50,991 nucleotides of DNA from Akkermansia sp. Lineage in GTDB: Bacteria > Verrucomicrobiota > Verrucomicrobiia > Verrucomicrobiales > Akkermansiaceae. Made by a program: the position numbers and the translations under genes. Below the pieces are notes generated by a model. That model worked only from the letters and a program-made list of their open reading frames with translations. It ran no database searches and was not told where the DNA came from. Where the stretch lies: the NCBI GenBank assembly GCA_030535795.1, contig JAUNRE010000004.1, positions 1 through 50,991 of the forward strand, written 5' to 3'. Positions 1 through 6,193 of the stretch are shown here, in pieces. The stretch's first letter is position 1. Each line of letters begins with the position of its first letter.

Positions 1-56
1 GCCACTGCGTGGCTTGCCCTGGGCTATTGTACTTTCGCCCCGCCCAGCGGGGCTTA
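1..56 (-). repeat. Three-hairpin repeat, copy 1 (cut by window edge)
   Basis: Read on the minus strand. Hairpin 1 is at 32-54 (GCCCCGC pairing with GCGGGGC). Half of hairpin 2 is at 1-28. It is nearly identical to the corresponding part of copy 5 (35977-36029). The rest lies left of the window. It forms a divergent pair with copy 2, separated by a spacer that contains GAATTCCGCG (58-67). Confidence 0.75.
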
Positions 57-93
57 TGAATTCCGCGCCTGCGGCGCAGGATTTTACCTATCT

Positions 94-235
94 TGCAGCG
101 CTCCGCGCTGCCGAACTAAGAAGCCCTCGTCAGAGGGCGACAGAATCATAGCCCAGGGCAAACGAGCGTGAGCGAGTGCCGCCCTGGGTACGAGACAAAA
201 AATGAACAGAGCCCCGCCTTGGCGGGGTGACGGAA
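94..235 (+). repeat. Three-hairpin repeat, copy 2
   Basis: A leading hairpin (CAGCGC/GCGCTG, 96-110) is followed by hairpin 1 (GCCCTC/GAGGGC, 123-138, then GACAG), hairpin 2 (CCCAGGGC at 152-159 with GCCCTGGG at 181-188) and hairpin 3 (CCCCGCC/GGCGGGG, 212-227, then TGACGG). Order and spacing match copy 6 at 36190-36328. Short ORFs across the element are not conserved between copies, so I do not call a gene here. Confidence 0.8.
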
Positions 236-315
236 AACCGAGGCGTCCCAATAAACGTTTCGTTCCATTATCATCTATATGGAACAATAATTAGGGCAGG
301 AAACAGCTTTTTTAC

Positions 316-344
316 TCGACCTTGTGGGAGAGATGGGCTAGAAT
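316..344 (+). promoter_or_regulatory. Promoter of the GH16 gene
   Basis: The -35 is TCGACC (316-321), the spacer is 17 bp and the -10 is TAGAAT (339-344). Only 7 bp separate the -10 from ATG 352, so transcription should start at or next to the start codon. Confidence 0.55.
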
Positions 345-351
345 GGGGGGC

Positions 352-1203
352 ATGAAAAAGCTTATGAGCATTGCGTTGTTGGCACTGGCGCTGCCGGTGG
401 TGGAGGCTGAACCGCAGAAGGCACCGGAGACGTTGCCCGGGGGGTGGGTGTATGCCTGGGGTGACGAGTTCAATGGCAGGAAGCTCAATACGAAAAAGTG
501 GGCCTACGAGCTGGGTGTGGTGCGTAATCCCGGGGCATCGCAGGCATACACCAAGGACAGCGTGAAGGTGAAGAACGGCAAGCTTGTCATCACTTCTCGG
601 GCGAAAAAAACGCCGAACATCAACTACAAGGAGGGTTCGGATAAGTGGTTTGAGAAGATTAAGACGCAGCCTTTTGCCAGTGGCTCCGTGACGACGCGTA
701 ATGTGAAGCATTTTGAAGCGCCGGGGCGCCTGGAGTTCCGCGCCCGGGTGCCCAAGGGTAAGGGTGTGTGGCCGGCTATCTGGACCATGCATGTAAATAA
801 ATACGGCTGGCCGGCCAATGGGGAAATCGATATTCTGGAGCATATATCGCAGGAGCCGGAAACTTGCTACTCCATCTTCCGCTGGGGGCGCAATGGTGGC
901 AATGTGGAGCATAAGGTCATACGCACCCGCCGCTTTCAGGATTACAGCAAGAAGTTCCACACCTACGTGCTGGAGTGGGATGATGAGGTCATGCGTATTC
1001 TGATAGATGATGAAGAGGTGGGACGCGTGAACATAGCGGATGCCAACTATCCTAACGGTGATAACCCGCTGAAGACGCCCTGCTACATCATCATGAACAC
1101 CGCTATCGGCGGGCAGGGTACCTGGCCGGAGAAGGCCGACCCGAAGGATTATCCCGCGACGTTCGAGATTGACTATGTGCGCTATTACACTCGCAAAAAA
1201 TAA
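352..1203 (+). CDS. Secreted GH16 family glycoside hydrolase
   Basis: This is a retaining endo-acting glycoside hydrolase of family 16, which cleaves beta-linked galactans or glucans. The signature E-x-D-x-x-E reads EIDILEH, with nucleophile E158, D160 and acid/base E163 counted from ATG 352. A typical signal peptide (MKKLMSIALLALALP) gives about 265 mature residues, the size of a single GH16 domain with no accessory module. The start is ATG 352 rather than the upstream in-frame TTG 322, because the signal peptide begins there and a promoter ends 7 bp before it. Family knowledge: several Akkermansia GH16 enzymes are endo-beta-galactosidases acting on mucin O-glycans. That specificity is plausible here but cannot be read from the sequence; laminarinase-type activity is the alternative. 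The next gene follows after 35 bp. Confidence 0.9.
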   Translation: MKKLMSIALLALALPVVEAEPQKAPETLPGGWVYAWGDEFNGRKLNTKKWAYELGVVRNPGASQAYTKDSVKVKNGKLVITSRAKKTPNINYKEGSDKWFEKIKTQPFASGSVTTRNVKHFEAPGRLEFRARVPKGKGVWPAIWTMHVNKYGWPANGEIDILEHISQEPETCYSIFRWGRNGGNVEHKVIRTRRFQDYSKKFHTYVLEWDDEVMRILIDDEEVGRVNIADANYPNGDNPLKTPCYIIMNTAIGGQGTWPEKADPKDYPATFEIDYVRYYTRKK

Positions 1204-1238
1204 TTGAACACCCGGAGTAGGGGCGTGTCAAGATAGGT

Positions 1239-2240
1239 ATGGGATTGTTATATGGTAGCCGTAGCATCGAGAGGTTCGGTCTGTTGCTCTGTCTGGGCGG
1301 CATGCTGGCCGTGGGCGTAGTGGTGCTCATGGTGCTTATCCTCTGTTCATCACGCGAGCTGCCACCGTTCGAGCGTGCGACGACCGTGGCCGAATTGCGG
1401 CGCTGCGAGGGCAAGCCGGTGGAGGTGTGCATGCGTTTTTGCACCGATGCCGAGCTGGCTATCCCCGAGCTGGGGGTGCGGGAAAAGGCGCTGGCGTTGG
1501 ATTTTTTTTCTTGGCCGCATGTGTCGAGCCTGCCCGGGAGTGTTCGACTGACGGCGGGTAGCGTCTACTGCATGGATGCCGCCGGCGAAAGTACGGATAA
1601 AATGGCGGTAGAGATGGATTGGCGCATTATGCGGTACAAATTACCGTGCGATCCGCTGTCGCCGGAGCGTATTCGGCTGCCTGAGCGTATGCAGTCTATG
1701 CTGCGGGTATTGCCCGACGAGGCGAGCGCGGTGCTGGCGGAGCGTTACCGCAACCCGGATGAGCCGACAACAGAACCGCAGAGTGGGGATGTGGAGCTGC
1801 GCTTGTGGTATGCCCCCTCGGGCAAGACGCTGTGGGCTCGCGGGAAGGTGAAACACGGCGTGCTGCGGATTCCGTGCAATGGTTGGGCGTGTGTGCGCGA
1901 ACAACGGCAGGACTTCCCCCGCGCTGTCTCCGGGCGAGGCATGCATGTGGTAAAACTTTTGCTGGCGATGGGGCTGCTGGCGGTGCCGGTGCTGCTGCCG
2001 GGCGGGCTGTATCTGGCGCGCGGCAATGGGTGGCGCCTGCTGGATGGGCACGGCTTTTGGGCGGTAGCAGGCTTATTGATTCTCTTTGCCGGGGGGCTTG
2101 CACTGGCCGTGTGTATGGCCATGTGGCCTGAGTACGCCTACCCGGTGTGGGTGCAGTATGGCGCCATGGCTGTCGGTATCGGCTGCGCGGTGTGGAGCGT
2201 GCGCTGCCTGTGGCGCGGCCGCCGGGAGGAGGCTGCGTAG
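1239..2240 (+). CDS. Membrane protein of unknown function
   Basis: This 333-residue protein is not recognised. A hydrophobic segment near residues 13-37 is followed by a soluble part of about 190 residues, then three hydrophobic segments in the last 100 residues (starting near MHVVKLLLAMGLLAVP, then GFWAVAGLLILFAGG, then YGAMAVGIGCAVWSV). The soluble loop is therefore probably periplasmic and anchored at both ends. It contains several cysteines (RRCEG, VCMRFC) but no motif I can name. It lies 35 bp after the GH16 gene and may be co-transcribed with it. Its stop is 2 bp from the convergent uvrB stop, leaving no room for a terminator between them. Confidence 0.7.
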   Translation: MGLLYGSRSIERFGLLLCLGGMLAVGVVVLMVLILCSSRELPPFERATTVAELRRCEGKPVEVCMRFCTDAELAIPELGVREKALALDFFSWPHVSSLPGSVRLTAGSVYCMDAAGESTDKMAVEMDWRIMRYKLPCDPLSPERIRLPERMQSMLRVLPDEASAVLAERYRNPDEPTTEPQSGDVELRLWYAPSGKTLWARGKVKHGVLRIPCNGWACVREQRQDFPRAVSGRGMHVVKLLLAMGLLAVPVLLPGGLYLARGNGWRLLDGHGFWAVAGLLILFAGGLALAVCMAMWPEYAYPVWVQYGAMAVGIGCAVWSVRCLWRGRREEAA

Positions 2241-2242
2241 CA

Positions 2243-4414
2243 TCACCCCTTGCGCAGCAGGTTGATTTTGTCGCGCAGCACGGCGGCTACCTCGAACTCC
2301 AGCCGTGCGGCGGCTTCTTTCATCTCTTTCTCCAGGCGGCGGATGGTGTCCGCCACTGTTTCTTCTTCCTCTGCGGCCTGTAGCACGGTGCCCTCATCTT
2401 CCTCATCGTCGGGGGTGTAGAGGCGCAGGGTGCTCTGGTCGGCTCGGGCTACTGTGTGGGGTATGATGCCGTGGGCTTCATTGTATGCCTGCTGAATGGC
2501 GCGGCGGCGGTCGCTTTCCTCCACCAGGCGGCGGATGGAGTCGGTGACGACATCGCAGAAGAGCACGCATTCCCCGTGCACATGGCGTGCGGCGCGGCCT
2601 GCTGTCTGCACCAGGCTTGTTTCGTTGCGCAGGAAGCCTTCCTTGTCAGCATCCAGAATGCAGACGAGCGACACCTCCGGCAGATCGAGCCCCTCTCGCA
2701 GCAGGTTGATGCCCACCAGGATATCGACGGCGCCGCTGCGCAGCTTGCGCAGTATTTCCACGCGCTCAATGGCATCCACATCGGCATGGATGTATTCTAC
2801 GCGCAGCCCGATGTTGCGCAGGTAGTCGGTCAGATCCTCGGCGGTGCGTTTGGTGAGGGTAGTGACGAGAACACGCTCGCGCACGCTGACGCGGGCATGG
2901 CAGAGCTCAATTGTTTTGTCGATTTGCCCCTCCAGCGGCAGCAGGGTGATTTTGGGCTCCAGCAACCCTGTGGGGCGTATGAGCTGCTCCACAATGAGCG
3001 GCTGTCCTAGGCCTCGCGGGTTGAATTGCTCCACCGGGGCGGAAGATGGGTGCGGCGGCACGCGTAACTCATCCAGCCGGTGGAAAAAGACGCCACGGAA
3101 GTCCTCGGGTGCGCGGGTGATGGCTTGGCTGGCTTTTTCGCTACGCGCATGGGTGTTGCCGCGTTTGGCTTTGAGCACGGGAATGTAGCCGGGGTTGCCG
3201 GGCACGCAGTTCACGTATTCGAAGGGGCCGGGGGTAGCGCTCACATACACCAGTTGCGCCTGCCGCGCCATGAATTCATCGAAGCGCAGCGGGCGGTTGT
3301 CGAGCGCGGAGGGTAAGCGGAAGCCGTGGTCGATGAGCACTTGTTTGCGGGAGCGGTCGCCCTCGAACATACCGCCGATTTGCGGCACGGTGGCGTGCGA
3401 TTCATCGATGATGGTGAGGTGGTCCGCCGGGAAATAGTCCTGCAAGGTGGAGGGGGTGGAGCCGGGGGCACGCCCGGCCAGGTGGCGCGAATAGTTCTCG
3501 ATGCCCTTGCAGAAGCCGATTTCGTTGATGAGCTCCAGGTCGTAATCCGTACGCATCTTCAGGCGCTGGGCTTCGATGAGTTTGTTCTGTTTTTCGAACC
3601 AGGCCACACGTTCTGCCAGCTCTTTACGGATGGAGAGGATGGCAGGGCGGCGTTTCTCGGGCGAGGAAACGTACTGCTTCACCGGGAAGAAGAGGTAGCT
3701 CTGCATCTTTTCCCGGGTGCGCCCGGTGGTGGCATCGATGAGGGATATCGCGTCAATCTCCTCGCCGAAGAACTCGACCCGTATGGCCTCACCATCGCTC
3801 TGTGCCGGGTAGATTTCCACCACATCGCCGCGCACGCGGAAAGTGCCGCGCCGAAAATCGAAATCGCTGCGCTCAAACAGCAGCTCCGTCAGGCAGGCCA
3901 GCATGGCGTCGCGGTCCAGTTCCTGCCCCACGCTGATGGATAGCGTGAGCTCGCGGTAGTCCTCCGGCGAGCCCAGGCCGTAGATGCAGCTCACACTCGC
4001 CACCACAATCACATCCCGTCGCAGGAGCAGGGAACGCATGGCATTGAGGCACAAGCGGTCAATTTCTTCATTGATGGCGCTGTCCTTTTCGATGTAGGTA
4101 TCCGTGCTGGCGATGTAGGCCTCGGGTTGGTAGTAGTCGAAGTACGAGACGAAGTACTCAACGGCATTGTGCGGGAAAAAGCTCTTGAGCTCGGAGTAGA
4201 GCTGGGCTGCCAGCGTTTTGTTGTGCGAGAGCACGAGCACCGGTCGATTCTGCGCGGCGATGATGTTGGCCATGGTGAAGGTCTTACCGCTACCCGTCAC
4301 ACCCAGCAGGCACTGGTGTTTGTTGCCGGCCTGCAGCGACTTGAGGAGCTTGCCGATAGCCTGCTCCTGGTCGCCCGAGGGTTTGTAATCTGTGACAAGG
4401 CGGAAAAGGGACAT
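2243..4414 (-). CDS. uvrB: Excinuclease ABC subunit B
   Basis: UvrB is the damage-verifying helicase of nucleotide excision repair; it takes DNA from UvrA and recruits UvrC. Visible motifs in order are the Walker A motif GVTGSGKTFT, the beta-hairpin region (YFDYYQPEAYIASTDTYIEK), the DESH motif, VYVSATPG, TLTKRTAEDLTDYL, GINLLREGLDLPEVSL, QTAGRAAR and a C-terminal UVR domain (RLEFEVAAVLRDKINLL). Length is 723 residues against about 670 in E. coli. The excess comes from about 67 extra residues between SATPG and RPTGLLEP, where E. coli has 16. QTAGRAAR replaces the usual QTIGRAAR. It has its own promoter and is convergent with the preceding gene. Confidence 0.97.
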   Translation of the reverse strand: MSLFRLVTDYKPSGDQEQAIGKLLKSLQAGNKHQCLLGVTGSGKTFTMANIIAAQNRPVLVLSHNKTLAAQLYSELKSFFPHNAVEYFVSYFDYYQPEAYIASTDTYIEKDSAINEEIDRLCLNAMRSLLLRRDVIVVASVSCIYGLGSPEDYRELTLSISVGQELDRDAMLACLTELLFERSDFDFRRGTFRVRGDVVEIYPAQSDGEAIRVEFFGEEIDAISLIDATTGRTREKMQSYLFFPVKQYVSSPEKRRPAILSIRKELAERVAWFEKQNKLIEAQRLKMRTDYDLELINEIGFCKGIENYSRHLAGRAPGSTPSTLQDYFPADHLTIIDESHATVPQIGGMFEGDRSRKQVLIDHGFRLPSALDNRPLRFDEFMARQAQLVYVSATPGPFEYVNCVPGNPGYIPVLKAKRGNTHARSEKASQAITRAPEDFRGVFFHRLDELRVPPHPSSAPVEQFNPRGLGQPLIVEQLIRPTGLLEPKITLLPLEGQIDKTIELCHARVSVRERVLVTTLTKRTAEDLTDYLRNIGLRVEYIHADVDAIERVEILRKLRSGAVDILVGINLLREGLDLPEVSLVCILDADKEGFLRNETSLVQTAGRAARHVHGECVLFCDVVTDSIRRLVEESDRRRAIQQAYNEAHGIIPHTVARADQSTLRLYTPDDEEDEGTVLQAAEEEETVADTIRRLEKEMKEAAARLEFEVAAVLRDKINLLRKG

Positions 4415-4428
4415 AGTGTGCTGGCGCC

Positions 4429-4457
4429 ATTGTACCCTGTATCACCCGCCCTGGCAA
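4429..4457 (-). promoter_or_regulatory. Promoter of uvrB
   Basis: On the minus strand TTGCCA (4452-4457), 17 bp and TACAAT (4429-4434) lie 14 bp before the uvrB ATG. The predicted leader is about 7 nt and has no Shine-Dalgarno sequence. Confidence 0.7.
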
Positions 4458-4522
4458 GCGTTTTTCTGCATCAGCGCGGGAGCCCGTGCCTGCAATGTGC
4501 GGGGTGCGGGCGGGATTGGTGC

Positions 4523-4551
4523 TTGACAACACAGGGGGCATAGGGCATGAT
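4523..4551 (+). promoter_or_regulatory. Promoter of the 124-residue membrane protein gene
   Basis: A perfect TTGACA (4523-4528), 17 bp and CATGAT (4546-4551) lie 13 bp before ATG 4565. The purine run GGAGAGG (4552-4558) lies mostly upstream of the expected transcription start, so it may not serve as a ribosome-binding site. Confidence 0.6.
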
Positions 4552-4564
4552 GGAGAGGTAACTT

Positions 4565-4939
4565 ATGTATATACCGACACAGGAGGAGAGATACAGCAAG
4601 GTGGCCAAAATCACGCTTTTCATGTGCGTGGTGGTGCCTAGCGGCGTGGTGGCCTGGGCCTATGGCAATGTGCAGGATTTGCTTGCCTGTGCCTTTGCGT
4701 TTCTGGAGCCGCCTGCGGTGTTGTTCCGCGCGAGCGGGTGCAGCAGTTCTACGGCGTTCGTGCTTTCGGTGGTGGTGCAGGCGCTGGCTTTCTTTCTGCT
4801 GGCGCGCAGCCGCAAGATGACCGCCAAGGGGAAGCTGACGGTTGCGGTGACCTGGGGCATGCTCTTTGCGCTGATACTGCGCCTGCTGATAGCCTGGCAG
4901 TTCTGGGTGGCTGCGGGTGGCGGGCAGGCTGCGGGCTAA
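4565..4939 (+). CDS. Small three-helix membrane protein, unknown
   Basis: This 124-residue protein has three clear hydrophobic helices: near residues 14-32 (ITLFMCVVVPSGVVAWAY), 60-80 (STAFVLSVVVQALAFFLLA) and 92-114 (AVTWGMLFALILRLLIAW). The short first cytoplasmic stretch is charged. I do not recognise a family. It has a consensus promoter immediately upstream. Its stop codon overlaps the stop of the convergent ribbon-helix-helix gene by 4 bp. Confidence 0.65.
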   Translation: MYIPTQEERYSKVAKITLFMCVVVPSGVVAWAYGNVQDLLACAFAFLEPPAVLFRASGCSSSTAFVLSVVVQALAFFLLARSRKMTAKGKLTVAVTWGMLFALILRLLIAWQFWVAAGGGQAAG

Positions 4940-5079
4940 ATGCCGCAGCGGTTCAGGTAGAAGTGCAGGGCGAGTTTGAGGGCTGAGGTGCGGTCGATGT
5001 TGCGAGACTTGGCGAAGCGCTCCAGGCGGGCAAACAGGTCTTTGCGGCAGCGGAAAGTTATCATGTGCAGGGCGTTCAT
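4936..5079 (-). CDS. Small ribbon-helix-helix (CopG/Arc-type) protein
   Basis: This 47-residue protein starts at ATG 5079 and ends at TAG. A short strand (HMITFRC) is followed by two amphipathic helices (KDLFARLERFAKSRN and TSALKLALHFYLNR). That is the strand-helix-turn-helix plan of Arc/CopG/MetJ repressors, which bind DNA as dimers through the strand. In-frame M6 at 5064 is an alternative start. A promoter-like TTGCAA (5109-5114), 17 bp, CATCAT (5086-5091) ends 6 bp before ATG 5079 and favours the longer form. There is no toxin gene next to it, so it may be a solitary regulator rather than an antitoxin. It lies 60 bp downstream of the kinase gene on the same strand. Confidence 0.7.
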   Translation of the reverse strand: MNALHMITFRCRKDLFARLERFAKSRNIDRTSALKLALHFYLNRCGI

Positions 5080-5085
5080 GGCAGT

Positions 5086-5114
5086 ATGATGCCCTGTTGT
5101 GCTTGTTTTTGCAA
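5086..5114 (-). promoter_or_regulatory. Promoter of the ribbon-helix-helix gene
   Basis: On the minus strand TTGCAA (5109-5114), 17 bp and CATCAT (5086-5091) lie 6 bp before ATG 5079. The -10 matches four of six consensus bases. Confidence 0.45.
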
Positions 5115-5139
5115 GCTTTGTTGGCTGTGTGCCGTATAA

Positions 5140-6165
5140 TCAGTGGGGGCGGAGGTCTTCCATCCACTCGCTGACATTCTGGTAGCGCTGCTCAATGGTG
5201 GGGCTGAGCGCTTTGTCGATGCTGGCCAGGAGCTGCGGGTGGTAAATGGCCGTGAGCTTGGGAATGGAGGCCAGCGGGTCGAGGGTGTCGTAGAGCAGAC
5301 GCTGCCCGCTTGCCGGCGGCGGGGTCTGCGTGAGCAGGTAGTACAGCGTGGCTCCGAAGGCGTACAGGTCGGTCCACGGCCCCAGATTTTTCACGTCGGG
5401 GCCGCATTGTTCGGGCGGGCTGAAGCCTACGGATTCCACAACGCCGTTGCAGGCATCGGCATTGCATTCGCGTGCGGCTCCCATGTCGATGACGATGGGG
5501 CGGCCGTCGCGTGTTACCAGGATGTTATCGGGCTTGAGGTCGAGGTGCAGGATGTTGTTGTTGTGCAGGTAGTCCAAGGCATCCAACACGCGCACCATGA
5601 GCGAGTAGAGGTCGTCCTGCGGCAGATGGTTGAGGTGGCGGATGTAGTCTGTCACCACATCAGCCAGGCTCTTGCCGTCGATGTATTCCGTGACGTAATA
5701 GGCCGTCTGGTGTTTTTCGAAGAACGTGTAGATTTTGACGATATTGGGGTGGTCGAGCTTGGCCAGCAAGCGCACCTCGCGCAGGAAGTTCGTCATAGCG
5801 CTGCGGCAGTCTTCCGGGTCGGCATCGAGCTGTGCCACGACATCGAGGGTGCCGGCCTGGCGCTCGCACAGGGTGTGCGGGAAGCTCTCCTTGAGCACGA
5901 CCAGGCGGTTGAGCAGCACATCCTCGGCCAGGTACGTCACGCCGAACCCGCCTTCACCCAGGTGGCGAATCAGCCGGTAGTTCTTCATCATGTAGTTTTC
6001 CGGCAGTTCCTTGGGAGCCGGCACGCCGGGAATCGTGGTCGGAACGGAGGTGGGGGGCTCGCTGCTGCCCTCCATAATCTGGTTGATGATGTCATCCATA
6101 TCCAGAAAGCCCTTCCCGGGTTCGGGGGCAATAATCGGGTTGGCTACGATGGTTGTGGTGGACAT
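5140..6165 (-). CDS. Cytosolic Ser/Thr protein kinase (Hanks type)
   Basis: This protein phosphorylates serine or threonine on targets not evident from the sequence. After about 60 linker residues the kinase domain shows the glycine loop GEGGFGVTY (70-78), ATP lysine K92, helix-C E130, the catalytic loop HLDLKPDN with D209, K211 and N214, and D227 of the metal-binding motif (DMG instead of DFG). It also has SPPEQ in place of APE. HLD instead of HRD makes it a non-RD kinase, which usually does not depend on activation-loop phosphorylation. There is no membrane segment or sensor domain; the 341 residues are linker plus kinase. It begins 28 bp after the acyl-activating enzyme gene, so the two are probably co-transcribed, and the enzyme is an obvious candidate substrate (inference). 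Confidence 0.92.
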   Translation of the reverse strand: MSTTTIVANPIIAPEPGKGFLDMDDIINQIMEGSSEPPTSVPTTIPGVPAPKELPENYMMKNYRLIRHLGEGGFGVTYLAEDVLLNRLVVLKESFPHTLCERQAGTLDVVAQLDADPEDCRSAMTNFLREVRLLAKLDHPNIVKIYTFFEKHQTAYYVTEYIDGKSLADVVTDYIRHLNHLPQDDLYSLMVRVLDALDYLHNNNILHLDLKPDNILVTRDGRPIVIDMGAARECNADACNGVVESVGFSPPEQCGPDVKNLGPWTDLYAFGATLYYLLTQTPPPASGQRLLYDTLDPLASIPKLTAIYHPQLLASIDKALSPTIEQRYQNVSEWMEDLRPH

Positions 6166-6193
6166 GGCGAGGAAAAATCAGGTGGCGGGTAAC

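Noticed and set aside
84..287. Short ORFs in the three-hairpin repeats (also 35629-35862, 35926-36120, 36041-36349)
   Set aside because: They cross stems that change between copies and carry no start signals; frames are not kept between copies.
4936..5079. Toxin-antitoxin pair formed by the RHH protein and the small membrane protein
   Set aside because: The genes are convergent rather than co-transcribed, and each has its own promoter-like sequence.
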